Assembly (NCBI GenBank): GCA_947066815.1
Contig: CAMSZT010000002.1
Location: forward strand, 62,001 to 126,000
DNA from: an uncultured Lachnotalea sp.
GTDB taxonomy: Bacteria > Bacillota > Clostridia > Lachnospirales > Lachnospiraceae
Length of the DNA: 64,000 bases
Reading direction: 5' to 3'
Translations under genes and position numbers: made by a program
Part shown: one piece after another, positions 8,255 through 17,010 of the stretch
Layout: every line of letters begins with the position of its first letter
How positions within the stretch are numbered: the stretch's first letter is position 1
The notes under the pieces: generated by a model
The model's database searches: none
Told to the model about the DNA's origin: nothing
Seen by the model: only the letters and a program-made list of their open reading frames with translations

Positions 8255-9157
8255 GTGAGGGTATGGCTGGGGGCGGAAGAGCAGGCCGTCGATGTGGCAA
8301 AAGCGGTCAAACAGATCGAACAGGCTTATGAGCGGGGGCGGTTCCAGACGATGTTAGACGAGCTTCCCGACAGGGCCCTGTCCTTTGGGCTCCGCGTGCT
8401 GGCGGCCCTGCTCCTGTTTTTCATCGGGAAGAAGATCATCCGGATGATCGTGAAGCTGACGGAGCGCTCCATGGAAAAGGCGGGGGCGGAGATCACCGTG
8501 CGCAAATTCGTGAAGTACCTGGTGCGGGCCGTCGGCTATATCCTCCTGATCATTCTGATCTTAAGCGTGGCCGGCGTGCAGCCCACAGCCTTTGCCACCG
8601 TGGCCAGCTCCGTGACCGTGGCCCTGGGCCTTGCCCTCCAGGGCAGCCTGGGGAATTTTGCCGGCGGGCTGCTGATCATGATGATCCGGCCCTTCAAGGT
8701 GGGAGACTATATCATCGAGGACACCCACAAGAACGAGGGGACTGTGCGGAAGATCGGCTTGGTCTACACAGAGCTCGTCACCATGGACAACCGGGTGATC
8801 GTGGTCCCCAACGGAAATCTGGCCAACAGCAGCATGACCAACGTGACGGCCCAGGAGAAACGGCAGCTGGATCTAAAAGTGGGGATCTCCTACGAGTCGG
8901 ACCTAAAGAAAGCCAAGGAGGTGCTCTTCGGCCTCATGGAGGCCCACCCCATGGTGGTCATGGAGGACGACCATTTCGTCTACGTGTCGGAGCTTGGGGA
9001 CAGCGCCGTGATCCTGGGGCTCCGCTGCTGGGTGAAGACTTCCGAGTACTGGAAGTGCCGCTGGGACCTGACAGAGCAGATGAAGCTTTCTTTCGACGAG
9101 GCGGGGATCGGCATTCCCTACGGGCAGCTGGATGTGCATATCAAGGGCGGATGTTGA
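8255..9157 (+). CDS. Small-conductance mechanosensitive channel, MscS family
   Basis: 300 residues, close to E. coli MscS. Membrane helices lie near 40-65, 85-110 and 112-145; the third is the pore helix VASSVTVALGLALQGSLGNF followed by the family signature MMIRPFKVGDYI. The C-terminal half is the cytosolic beta and vestibule domain. The channel opens under membrane tension and releases solutes in osmotic downshock. The likely start is GTG 8255, directly after the glgB stop and behind GGAGG inside glgB; ATG 8264 is the alternative. Zero spacing suggests translational coupling with glgB. Confidence 0.92.
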   Translation: MRVWLGAEEQAVDVAKAVKQIEQAYERGRFQTMLDELPDRALSFGLRVLAALLLFFIGKKIIRMIVKLTERSMEKAGAEITVRKFVKYLVRAVGYILLIILILSVAGVQPTAFATVASSVTVALGLALQGSLGNFAGGLLIMMIRPFKVGDYIIEDTHKNEGTVRKIGLVYTELVTMDNRVIVVPNGNLANSSMTNVTAQEKRQLDLKVGISYESDLKKAKEVLFGLMEAHPMVVMEDDHFVYVSELGDSAVILGLRCWVKTSEYWKCRWDLTEQMKLSFDEAGIGIPYGQLDVHIKGGC

Positions 9158-9170
9158 AGCGAACTTTTAC

Positions 9171-9268
9171 TTGCATTTATCAGGGGGAGTGTGCTAATAT
9201 AGGGAATTGTGAATACTCTATAAAAGCACGCTCCCTCCGGCGTTTTGAAGCGCTTTTTTGGGAGGGAG
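9171..9268 (+). promoter_or_regulatory. typA promoter and hairpin leader
   Basis: TTGCAT (9171-9176), 18 bases, TAATAT (9195-9200). The leader then has an 8-bp stem CTCCCTCC/GGAGGGAG (9231-9238 with 9261-9268) enclosing a smaller GCG...CGC hairpin followed by T6 (9254-9259). The nested arrangement could be an attenuator or simply a cold-type leader; I cannot tell. Confidence 0.4.
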
Positions 9269-9292
9269 ATCGATAAAGGAAGCAGGCAAAGT

Positions 9293-11125
9293 ATGAAGAC
9301 GACAAGAGAAGACGTAAGAAATATCGCGATCATCGCCCATGTGGACCACGGCAAGACGACTCTTGTGGACGAGCTCTTAAAGCAGAGCGGCGTATTCCGG
9401 GAGAATCAGGAAGTGGCGGAGCGGGTCATGGACTCCAACGACATCGAGAGGGAGCGGGGGATCACCATTCTCTCCAAAAACACGGCAGTTTTTTATAAAG
9501 GGACGAAGATCAACATCATCGACACTCCCGGCCATGCGGATTTCGGCGGCGAGGTGGAGCGGGTGCTCAAGATGGTCAACGGCGTGATCCTGGTGGTGGA
9601 CGCCTTCGAGGGGGCCATGCCCCAGACCAAGTTCGTGTTGCAGAAGGCCCTGGAGTTAAATCTCTCGGTGATCGTCTGCATCAACAAGATCGACCGGCCG
9701 GAGGCCAGGCCCGGTGAAGTGATCGACGAGGTGCTGGAGCTCCTTCTGGAGCTGGACGCCTCCGACGAGCAGCTTGACTGCCCCTTCGTCTTTGCCTCGG
9801 CCAAGGGCGGTTATGCGGTGAAGGACCTGGGGGACGAGAAGAAGGACATGAAGCCGCTGTTTGACACGATCCTTGATCATATCCCGGCGCCGGAGGGGGA
9901 TCCGGATGCGGATACCCAGATTTTGATCAGCACCATTGATTATAATGAATACGTGGGGCGGATCGGCGTCGGCAAGGTGGACAACGGTTCCATCCGGGTC
10001 AACCAGGAGGTGGCCCTGGTGAACCATCACGACCCGGACAAGTTCAAGAAGGTCAAGGTCAGCCGTCTCTACGAGTTTGACGGCCTGGAGAAGGTGGAGG
10101 TGGCGGAGGCAAAGATCGGCTCCATCGTGGCCATCTCCGGCATTGCCGACCTGCACATCGGCGACACCCTCTGCTCCCCGGAGCACCCGGATCCGATCCC
10201 CTTCCAGAAGATCTCCGAGCCGACCATCGCCATGCATTTCATGGTCAACGACAGTCCCCTGGCGGGAACGGAGGGCAAGTACGTGACCTCCCGCCACATC
10301 CGGGATCGTCTCTTCCGGGAGTTAAACACGGACGTCAGCCTCCGGGTGGAGGAGACGGAGGACGCCGACCGGTTTAAGGTGTCCGGCAGGGGTGAGCTGC
10401 ACCTTTCCGTTCTCATCGAAAATATGCGGAGAGAGGGCTATGAGTTTGCCGTCAGCAAGGCGGAGGTCATCTACAAGCAGGACGAGAAGGGCCGGAGGCT
10501 GGAGCCCATGGAGCTGGTCTACATCGACGTGCCCGACGAGTTTTCCGGCACGGTCATCCAGAAACTCTCCCTCCGAAAAGGGGAGCTGCAGGGGATGTCC
10601 CCCTCGGGCACGGGCTATACCAGGATGGAGTTTTCCATTCCCTCCAGGGGACTCATCGGCTACCGGGGCGATTTCCTCACGGACACCAAGGGGAACGGCG
10701 TTATGAACCAGCTGTTCGACGGGTACGCTCTGTATAAGGGAGATATCCAGTACCGCCGCCAGGGTTCTTTGATTGCTTTCGAGAGCGGGGAGAGCGTTAC
10801 CTACGGCCTGTTCAACGCCCAGGAGCGGGGAAATCTCTTCATCGGGGCCGGTGAGAAGGTTTACGCCGGTATGGTGGTCGGTTCCAATGCGAAAGCGGAG
10901 GACATCGAGGTCAATGTCTGCAAGACGAAGCATCTGACCAACACCCGTTCGTCCGGCTCCGACGAGGCGCTCAAGCTGGTGCCGCCGATCGTCATGAGCC
11001 TGGAGCAGGCCCTGGACTTCATCGACGCCGACGAGCTTTTGGAGGTGACGCCGGAGCACTTAAGGCTCAGGAAGAAGATCCTGGATTCCCGGATGCGCAA
11101 GCGGGCCGGAGCCCAGAATAAATGA
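9293..11125 (+). CDS. typA: Ribosome-associated GTPase TypA/BipA
   Basis: 610 residues, the family length. An elongation-factor-like GTPase that binds the 70S ribosome and helps 50S assembly and growth under stress. G1 AHVDHGKTT (about 16-24), G3 DTPGHADFGGEVER, and G4 NKID are intact; then come EF-G-like domains II, III and V and the TypA-specific C-terminal domain (YALYKGDIQYRRQGSLIAFE). The start at ATG 9293 gives the usual MKTTREDVRNIAIIAH N-terminus; an upstream in-frame TTG at 9245 lies inside the leader hairpin. It stands as its own transcription unit between a leader hairpin and a terminator-like hairpin. Confidence 0.96.
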   Translation: MKTTREDVRNIAIIAHVDHGKTTLVDELLKQSGVFRENQEVAERVMDSNDIERERGITILSKNTAVFYKGTKINIIDTPGHADFGGEVERVLKMVNGVILVVDAFEGAMPQTKFVLQKALELNLSVIVCINKIDRPEARPGEVIDEVLELLLELDASDEQLDCPFVFASAKGGYAVKDLGDEKKDMKPLFDTILDHIPAPEGDPDADTQILISTIDYNEYVGRIGVGKVDNGSIRVNQEVALVNHHDPDKFKKVKVSRLYEFDGLEKVEVAEAKIGSIVAISGIADLHIGDTLCSPEHPDPIPFQKISEPTIAMHFMVNDSPLAGTEGKYVTSRHIRDRLFRELNTDVSLRVEETEDADRFKVSGRGELHLSVLIENMRREGYEFAVSKAEVIYKQDEKGRRLEPMELVYIDVPDEFSGTVIQKLSLRKGELQGMSPSGTGYTRMEFSIPSRGLIGYRGDFLTDTKGNGVMNQLFDGYALYKGDIQYRRQGSLIAFESGESVTYGLFNAQERGNLFIGAGEKVYAGMVVGSNAKAEDIEVNVCKTKHLTNTRSSGSDEALKLVPPIVMSLEQALDFIDADELLEVTPEHLRLRKKILDSRMRKRAGAQNK

Positions 11126-11150
11126 GTGATAGATGCGGGAATATATATTG

Positions 11151-11226
11151 AAGCAGAGTCTTTGATCTCTTTGCGGCTGACTGTCACGCATCGCATTTAT
11201 GGGTACATGAAAGGCTCTGTTTTTAA
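11151..11226 (+). terminator. Long-loop terminator-like hairpin after typA
   Basis: CAGAG-T-CTTT pairs with AAAG-G-CTCTG (11154-11163 with 11211-11220) and is followed by T5. The loop of about 47 bases is unusually long for a simple terminator and contains its own CGCAT/ATGCG-type pairing chances. Confidence 0.5.
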
Positions 11227-11330
11227 TATTTTATGGGTTGATCTGGGGCATGGAGATCATGCGGCATGTGTCTGCAGATCCCACAAGAAGCACACATGAG
11301 ATCGTCAGATCAGAAAAGATGAGGAGGAAC

Positions 11331-11954
11331 ATGAAAGTATTATTGATCAACGGAAGCCCCCACGAAAAGGGGACCACCTACACGGCGTTAAAGAAGGCGG
11401 CCGACACCCTGGAGGGCCTCGGGATCGAGGCGGAGATCTTCCACGTGGAGAAGCTTGCCGCCACCTGCATCGACTGCCGTGTCTGTAAGAAAAAGCAGAA
11501 CAACCGCTGTGCCTTTGACGATCCGGTCAACCGGGCGCTGGAGAAGGCGGAGCATGCGGACGGATTTATCTTCGGCACGCCGGTGCATTACGCGGCTGCC
11601 TCCGGGCTGATGACGGCCTTTATGGACCGCCTGTTTTATGCCGGCGGCCCGCTTTTCAGCTATAAGCCTGGGGCGGCCGTGGCCTGCGCGAGACGGGCCG
11701 GGACGACGGCGGCGCTGGACCAGATGAACAAGTACATGACCATCAACCATATGCCGGTCGTGTCCTCCCAGTATTGGAATATGGTCCATGGAAGCGGCGC
11801 GGAGGATGCGGTGAAGGACGAGGAGGGGATGCAGACCATGGAGACCCTGGCCAAGAATATGGCGTGGATCCTCAGGTGTATTAAGGCCGGAGAGAAGGCG
11901 GGGATCTGCCCGCCGGAGGAGGTGCCCATCGTTCGGACCAATTTTATCCGCTGA
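11331..11954 (+). CDS. Flavodoxin-fold NAD(P)H-dependent FMN reductase
   Basis: 207 residues. N-terminal MKVLLINGSPHEKGTTYTAL is the FMN-phosphate loop of the NADPH-dependent FMN reductase / flavodoxin-like group, and FIFGTPVHYAAASGLMTAFMDR is the second flavin-contact segment. CIDCRVCKKKQNNRC gives a cysteine cluster (CxxCxxC) seen in iron-sulfur flavoproteins of anaerobes, so a 4Fe-4S cluster is possible. Role: electron transfer or reduction of quinones/nitro compounds, not fixed by sequence. ATG 11331 follows AGGAGG; upstream in-frame codons from 11238 lack such a site. It stands alone. Confidence 0.85.
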   Translation: MKVLLINGSPHEKGTTYTALKKAADTLEGLGIEAEIFHVEKLAATCIDCRVCKKKQNNRCAFDDPVNRALEKAEHADGFIFGTPVHYAAASGLMTAFMDRLFYAGGPLFSYKPGAAVACARRAGTTAALDQMNKYMTINHMPVVSSQYWNMVHGSGAEDAVKDEEGMQTMETLAKNMAWILRCIKAGEKAGICPPEEVPIVRTNFIR

Positions 11955-11974
11955 GTTTTGGATTGGGATAACAC

Positions 11975-12226
11975 GGAAGAAAACAGATCCTTTTTTGAGA
12001 GACTGTCCGGGAAGCGCCCGGCGCTGTTCCCCTTCAGACACGTCGGTTTTACGGATTTCACTGCGCCGCCTGTTTACAGGCAATTTTACTGCTAACAAAA
12101 CGGGCAGCGAAAATTGCCTGTAGCTCCGCAGCGAAATCTGCAAAACCTTCCTATCGTCTGTCGGGGAACAGCGCCGGGCGCTTCCTGGTCCGATCTTCCG
12201 GAAAAGGAACGGTTTCCTTCCTCATT
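11975..12226. repeat. 250-base imperfect palindrome between convergent genes
   Basis: Perfect 23-bp arms at 12010-12032 and 12163-12185 and perfect 13-bp arms at 12075-12087 and 12110-12122 share one centre near 12098. Between them, and outward to about 11975 and 12226, the two halves also match imperfectly (ACGGATTTCACTGCG against CGCAGCGAAATCTGC). The whole gap between the reductase (ends 11954) and the PBP gene (ends 12233) is thus one giant hairpin or cruciform. It may terminate both convergent transcripts. No long T-run flanks it. Confidence 0.75.
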
Positions 12227-12232
12227 ATGCCG

Positions 12233-14989
12233 TTATCCGGCCGGCTGTTCCGGCGCGGGCTGCTCCGGAGGGGGAGCCGGACTCGGAGCCTGGGTCTGAG
12301 GAGTCTGGGGTTGAGGGGGCTGGCCAGGGGGCTGCTCCGGCGCCTGGGAACTCTCCTCCGGAGAGGCCCCCTCCGACGGCTGTTCCTCCCCGGTCATAAA
12401 GGGGAAGGGATAGCCGGTGTGGATGGGACAGGTACTGTTCCGCAGAGACTCCGGGAGGAGATAGGCGCTGTCGTCCGTATTCCCGGCAGGTTCGTCGGTC
12501 AGCGTCCGATATACACGGTTTTCCCGCAGGGCCTCCGGACAGAATTCCGTGGCCAGGACGCCGCTCAGGCGGCAGACCGTCACCTTTGTGTGGTGGTCGC
12601 AGACCTCTGTGGGGGCAGTGCCCCTGGCAAAATATTCCGTGTAGACCATATTTCCGCCGGGGTCGGCATCGCACACGCCCGGTATGGCCAGCTTGCCGGA
12701 TTTGTGGCAGATGGACACCTCCTCGATATTTCCGGGCTTTGCCGGGAATTCCTTTGCGGGAAGCCCCTCACAGGCGCGGGACATGATCGTGCGCCACATG
12801 GCCCTCACATCGGAGCCGGTCGTCAGCTCCGCGTTTTCGTCATACCCCTGCCACACGCCCAGGGTGTAGTAGGGGGTGTAGCCCACAAACCAGATGTCGT
12901 TGGTGTTGGTGGTGGTGCCGCTCTTGGCGGCCGTCGGCATATTCTCCAGACTGGTCTCCAGCCGGCTGGTGGGGATATCCGTGTGGCCGTACAGGAAGGA
13001 ATACCGGCAGACGCCCTCCATGGCATTGGTCAGAAGCCAGGCGGTGGACTCCTTGATCACGGTGTGGGTCTCCGGCTGGTTGTCGATGATGATCTTGCCG
13101 TTGCGGTCCACGATCCTTGTGTAATAAATGGGTTCCGTGTAGATCCCCTGGTTGGCAATGGCCGCATAGGCTCCCGTCAGCTCCAGATTGCTGACCCCGT
13201 GGGTGATGCCGCCCAGGCAGAGGGGGGCACCGATGTCGGTGAAGACCTCTCCGGTGGTCTCGTTCACTTCACTTTCCACCAGCGAGGTGATGCCGAAGTT
13301 CAGGGCGTACTGGTAACCGATCTGAGGCGTCACCGTGTTCATCAGAGCCTTCAGGGCGACGATGTTCATGGAATAGACAATGCCGTCGCGGATATTGGCG
13401 TAGCCCACATAATGGCTTCCCCACCAGTTGGCAAAATCTTTCTTGTCCAGGGAATAGGGGGCGTCGTAGTAGACGGAGCCCAGGGTGGCGCCGGAATTAT
13501 CCAGGGCCGGGGCGAAGGCGGTCAGCACCTTGAAGGTGGAGCCGGGCTGGCGGAGGGTGTCGGTGGCCCGGTTCAGGCTCAGGCTGGCCGTTTTTTCCCC
13601 GCGCCCGCCGCTGATGGCCAGGATATAGCCCGTCTCCTGGTCCATCAGGACACAGGAACTCTGGGGCTGCAGGGTGATGTCCAGCCGTTCCCCGGGGATA
13701 GTGTCCCGGCGGGATACCACGGTGGCCCTGTATTCCTGCACGATCTGCCGGATCTCGTCCTCGGTCTCATAGATCAGCTTGACCGGCTCTCCTCCGTTTT
13801 TCTCCCGCAGCCAGGCCTTGATGTTGTTTTCCGAATAGTTATCCGTGGTGCCGTCCTGGTGGGTGACGGAGAGACGGTAGGTGAAGCTGTAGCGGATCTC
13901 GCTGCTCACATAGTTTTCCGGGGAGGAGATCTCCTCGTCCACGATCTTCTGCAGACGGGGATCCTGGGTCGTGTAGATCCGAAGGCCCCCGCTGTAGAGC
14001 ATGGTGCGGGCCTCCGTCTCCGAATATCCGGCCTTTTCCTGCAGGTCGGCCAGGACCTGGACGATGGTCTCGTCCACAAAATAGCTGTAGATGGAGGACT
14101 CATTGTCCCTGGCGGCGTCCACCTCCTGGATCCTGGTATAGACGTCGTCCGCCTGCGCCTCCTTCTGCTCTTCTTCCGAAATGTATCCCTGTTCCTGCAT
14201 GTACTCCAGGACGATATCCCTCCGTTTGACATTTTCTTCCGGATGGGTGATGGGATTGTATCTGGTGGGATTGCTGGTGACGGCGGCGATGACGGCGCAT
14301 TCCGACAGAGTCAGTTCGCTGACGCCCTTTCCGAAGTAACGCTCGGAAGCGGCCTGCACTCCCAGGGTGTTGGCTCCCAGGTTGATGGTATTCAGATAAT
14401 TCTGGAGGATGATCTCCTTGTCCATGGTCTTCTCCAGCTGGATGGCCAGATACTGCTCCTGGACTTTCCGCTTGACCTTGGAGCCGAAGGAGGTCTCCAT
14501 GCCGCCGCCGAAGGCAACATTCTTGATGAGCTGCTGGGTGATGGTGCTGGCCCCTTGATCCAGCTCGCCGGACATGAGCCCCTGGAAGGCGGCTCTGGTG
14601 AGTCCTTTGATGTCCACGCCGTTGTGGTCCCAGAAGCGGGAATCCTCAATGGCGATAAAGGCGTTGACCAGGTTTTCGGGCATTTCCGAGTATTCCACCG
14701 GCTGACGGTTGGAGCCGGCCATGACTAAGGTCTGTATTTCATTTCCCTCCGCGTCGTAAATGATCGTGGCGGAGGCATTGGGGGACATGTCCAGTGTGTT
14801 TAAGTCCGGGGCGGAGTTCAGGATCCCCCGGAACATACCCAGTCCGGCGGAAGCGATCAGCACGAACAGGGCAAGGACGCCGGTCAAAAAAGCTTTGAAG
14901 GTCAGGACGCCGGCTTTTGTTTTTCGCCTGGCAGATTTGGAAGAACAGGAATGAATCTGCTTTTTCAGGCCGGATTTTCCGTAATTCAT
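12233..14989 (-). CDS. Class A penicillin-binding protein (PBP1A-type)
   Basis: 918 residues. A bifunctional peptidoglycan synthase at the outer membrane face. A basic cytosolic stretch and one membrane anchor (about 32-52) lead to the GT51 glycosyltransferase domain with catalytic Glu115 in EDSRFWDHNGVD and the QQLIKN motif. The transpeptidase domain has SxxK at Ser484 (GSTFK), SxN at 540-542 (SMN) and KSGT at 689-692. The C-terminus is a 60-residue Pro/Gln/Glu-rich tail, likely disordered. ATG 14989 follows AGGAGG; the frame could be extended to 15139 but that part lacks a site and reads as non-coding. Single gene, convergent with the flavin reductase. Confidence 0.94.
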   Translation of the reverse strand: MNYGKSGLKKQIHSCSSKSARRKTKAGVLTFKAFLTGVLALFVLIASAGLGMFRGILNSAPDLNTLDMSPNASATIIYDAEGNEIQTLVMAGSNRQPVEYSEMPENLVNAFIAIEDSRFWDHNGVDIKGLTRAAFQGLMSGELDQGASTITQQLIKNVAFGGGMETSFGSKVKRKVQEQYLAIQLEKTMDKEIILQNYLNTINLGANTLGVQAASERYFGKGVSELTLSECAVIAAVTSNPTRYNPITHPEENVKRRDIVLEYMQEQGYISEEEQKEAQADDVYTRIQEVDAARDNESSIYSYFVDETIVQVLADLQEKAGYSETEARTMLYSGGLRIYTTQDPRLQKIVDEEISSPENYVSSEIRYSFTYRLSVTHQDGTTDNYSENNIKAWLREKNGGEPVKLIYETEDEIRQIVQEYRATVVSRRDTIPGERLDITLQPQSSCVLMDQETGYILAISGGRGEKTASLSLNRATDTLRQPGSTFKVLTAFAPALDNSGATLGSVYYDAPYSLDKKDFANWWGSHYVGYANIRDGIVYSMNIVALKALMNTVTPQIGYQYALNFGITSLVESEVNETTGEVFTDIGAPLCLGGITHGVSNLELTGAYAAIANQGIYTEPIYYTRIVDRNGKIIIDNQPETHTVIKESTAWLLTNAMEGVCRYSFLYGHTDIPTSRLETSLENMPTAAKSGTTTNTNDIWFVGYTPYYTLGVWQGYDENAELTTGSDVRAMWRTIMSRACEGLPAKEFPAKPGNIEEVSICHKSGKLAIPGVCDADPGGNMVYTEYFARGTAPTEVCDHHTKVTVCRLSGVLATEFCPEALRENRVYRTLTDEPAGNTDDSAYLLPESLRNSTCPIHTGYPFPFMTGEEQPSEGASPEESSQAPEQPPGQPPQPQTPQTQAPSPAPPPEQPAPEQPAG

Positions 14990-15344
14990 AGTAAAACCTC
15001 CTAGATTCTTATAGCAGACGACAGAAATCTTTTCCTTATGGCGTCTGCCGCGCCGATCTTTGCTGCGCGTGGGCGTAGGATCTGCCTTACAAAAATCGTG
15101 CGCTCCCCGGAGGGCTGGCTCAAAGTAACCCTCTTTCATTCATTGTGGTATCTGTAATGACGATATAGGGGTTTACTTTGAGTATACCAAAAAATCATGG
15201 AGAAAGAAAGGGGGATTCCGAAAGAGAACCTTACGAAACTGTGACGAAACTATGAAGGAAACGGAAATCGGGGAAGAGCAGGGTTGCAGAGGGAAGACTT
15301 CTATACTACAATGGTATCATAGGACAAAAGACCGGGAGGGGAAG
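14990..15344. other. Intergenic region between divergent pbp and yigZ
   Basis: No gene seen. The complement strand has AGGAGG just before the pbp start and a TATACT box (complement of 15180-15185) with only a weak -35. On the plus strand TATACT at 15302-15307 precedes yigZ, again without a clear -35. I see no riboswitch motif. Confidence 0.5.
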
Positions 15345-16001
15345 ATGAGAGAGAGTTATCTGGAGGCATATCAGGGGGGCGAGGGGGAGCTGGTGGAGAA
15401 AAAGTCCAGGTTCATTGCCACGGTGCGCCCCGCAAAGTCGGAGTCGGAGGCGGCGGCCTTTATCGAGGAGATGAGAAAGAAATACTGGAATGCCAGCCAC
15501 AACTGCACGGCATTTTGCATCGGGCGGCAGCATGAGCTGACCCGCTGCAGCGACGACGGGGAGCCCGGCGGCACGGCGGGGCGGCCCATGCTGGACGTGC
15601 TTTTGGGAGAGGGCATCCACAACGTATGCGTGGTGGTGACCCGGTATTTCGGCGGGACCCTCCTCGGGAAGGGCGGCCTGGTGCGGGCTTATTCCGGGGC
15701 GGTGAAGGAGGGGCTCAAAAACAGCGTGATCCTAAACAAGCGTCCCGGAAAGGAGGTTTCCGTGGTTTGTGATTACAATGGCCTGGGAAAGCTCCAGTAC
15801 ATTGCCGGACAGAGGCAGCTTCCCATCCTGGATACGGAATACACCGACCAGGTGGCCGTCCGGCTGCTGCTCCCGGAGGAGGAGGAAGGCGCCTTTGTGA
15901 AACAGCTCACAGAGGCCACAGCCGGAAAAGCCGTGATCGAGGTCCTGGGAAGCCCCTATTATGCGGACAACGGCGGGGAGATCCTTCTGTTTGAGGAATA
16001 A
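15345..16001 (+). CDS. yigZ: YigZ/IMPACT family protein
   Basis: 218 residues, normal for the family. N-terminal UPF0029 (IMPACT) domain with the signature DDGEPGGTAGRPMLDVL and VVVTRYFGGTLLGKGGLVRAY, then a small C-terminal DUF1949 alpha/beta domain. The biochemical role is unsettled; relatives of the eukaryotic IMPACT protein regulate eIF2 kinase, and bacterial members are linked to translation. Start ATG 15345 lies behind GGGAGGGG. It diverges from the PBP gene and converges on the SDR. Confidence 0.92.
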   Translation: MRESYLEAYQGGEGELVEKKSRFIATVRPAKSESEAAAFIEEMRKKYWNASHNCTAFCIGRQHELTRCSDDGEPGGTAGRPMLDVLLGEGIHNVCVVVTRYFGGTLLGKGGLVRAYSGAVKEGLKNSVILNKRPGKEVSVVCDYNGLGKLQYIAGQRQLPILDTEYTDQVAVRLLLPEEEEGAFVKQLTEATAGKAVIEVLGSPYYADNGGEILLFEE

Positions 16002-16086
16002 GCCCCGCGCACAGAGGGGTCAGGAGGGACATGGACAGACCTGCGGGAAAGATGTAAGCCCTCTCGCACAGAGAGAACAGGGGCGG

Positions 16087-16818
16087 TCAGATCCATCCGC
16101 CGTCCAGGGTGACGATCTGCCCGGTCAGGTAATCGGGGGCGGAGAGGAGCTTCCAGGCCGTCTCGGCGGCTTCCTCCGGGGTGCCCAGCCGGCCGGCGGG
16201 GATTTCCTCTGTCAGGGCGGTCCGGTCCTCTTTGGAGAGGAACCGGTTCATGTCCGTGTCGATGGCGCCGCAGGCCAGGGCGTTGACCTGGATGCCGGAG
16301 GGGGCCAGCTCCTTTGCCAGGGCCCTCGTGAGGGCGTTGACGCCGCCCTTGGAGGCGGAGTAGGCGGCCTCGCAGGAGGCTCCGGCGCTTCCCCAGACGG
16401 AGGAGATATTTAAGATCCGGCCGCTTTTGGCGGCCACCATGGAGGGGATGGCCAGGCGGCAGCAGTAAAAGACGGAGGACAGGTTGGCGCCGATCAGGGC
16501 ATCCCACTGGTCGTCGCTCATATCCTGCAGAAGTCCGATGTGGGAGATCCCCGCATTGTTCACGAGGATGTCTACGGAGCCGAAGGCGGCGCCTGCCTCG
16601 TCAAAGAGCCTTCTGCAGGCGGCCGGGTCCGACACGTCGGCGGCGACGGCCAGGCAGGGGACGCCGAGAGCCAGGAGCTCCTTCCTGGTTTCCAAAAGGG
16701 GCGCTTCGTTCCTGGCGCAGAGGGCGAGGCGGAAGCCCTCCCTGGCGAGCCGCAGGGCGACGGCCTTTCCGATGCCGCGGGAAGCGCCTGTGATCAATGC
16801 TGTTTTTACAGAGGCCAT
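16087..16818 (-). CDS. Short-chain dehydrogenase, FabG-like
   Basis: 243 residues. Classical SDR: cofactor motif TGASRGIGKAVA, NNAG, catalytic Ser in NISSVWGSAGASCEAAY and YxxxK in YSASKGG, ending in LDGGWI. The ending and size are those of 3-oxoacyl-ACP reductases, but no fatty-acid gene is nearby, so it may act on another carbonyl. The Arg in the N-terminal loop (SRGIGKA) suggests NADPH. ATG 16818 follows AAGGAG on the complement strand. Converges with yigZ; 85 bases between them. Confidence 0.9.
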   Translation of the reverse strand: MASVKTALITGASRGIGKAVALRLAREGFRLALCARNEAPLLETRKELLALGVPCLAVAADVSDPAACRRLFDEAGAAFGSVDILVNNAGISHIGLLQDMSDDQWDALIGANLSSVFYCCRLAIPSMVAAKSGRILNISSVWGSAGASCEAAYSASKGGVNALTRALAKELAPSGIQVNALACGAIDTDMNRFLSKEDRTALTEEIPAGRLGTPEEAAETAWKLLSAPDYLTGQIVTLDGGWI

Positions 16819-16835
16819 GGTTTCTCCTTTTCTGC

Positions 16836-16911
16836 CATATACATAGGTGATCGCGAAACAGGAAATATATTCGATAAGTTTTTGAGTTTCGCGATCACCT
16901 ATGTCATATAC
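16836..16911. mobile_element. Minimal hairpin element, copy C (termini only)
   Basis: A perfect 19-bp inverted repeat (16841-16859 and 16886-16904; ACATAGGTGATCGCGAAAC) encloses a 26-base A/T-rich loop. The arm resembles the ends of copies A and B (AGGTCATTGCGAAA, AGGCGATTGCGAAA). CATATAC occurs at both edges (16836-16842, 16905-16911), like a target-site duplication. It reads as an internally deleted relative. It lies between the SDR start and the DUF2804 gene. Confidence 0.65.
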
Positions 16912-17010
16912 TTATTGTGTCCGTATAATTGCGGGACGTAACACTGCGGGCACTGTCATTCAGTATAACACAGGTGTGGATCGGGTGTCATGAAAAATGA
17001 GGAGGATTTT

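Noticed and set aside
12227-14728. An 833-codon open frame on the plus strand opposite the PBP gene
   Set aside because: Low-complexity Gly/Arg/Leu-rich translation, no ribosome site, and it mirrors the codon bias of a PBP with all catalytic motifs intact. Mirror frames are expected in GC-rich genes.
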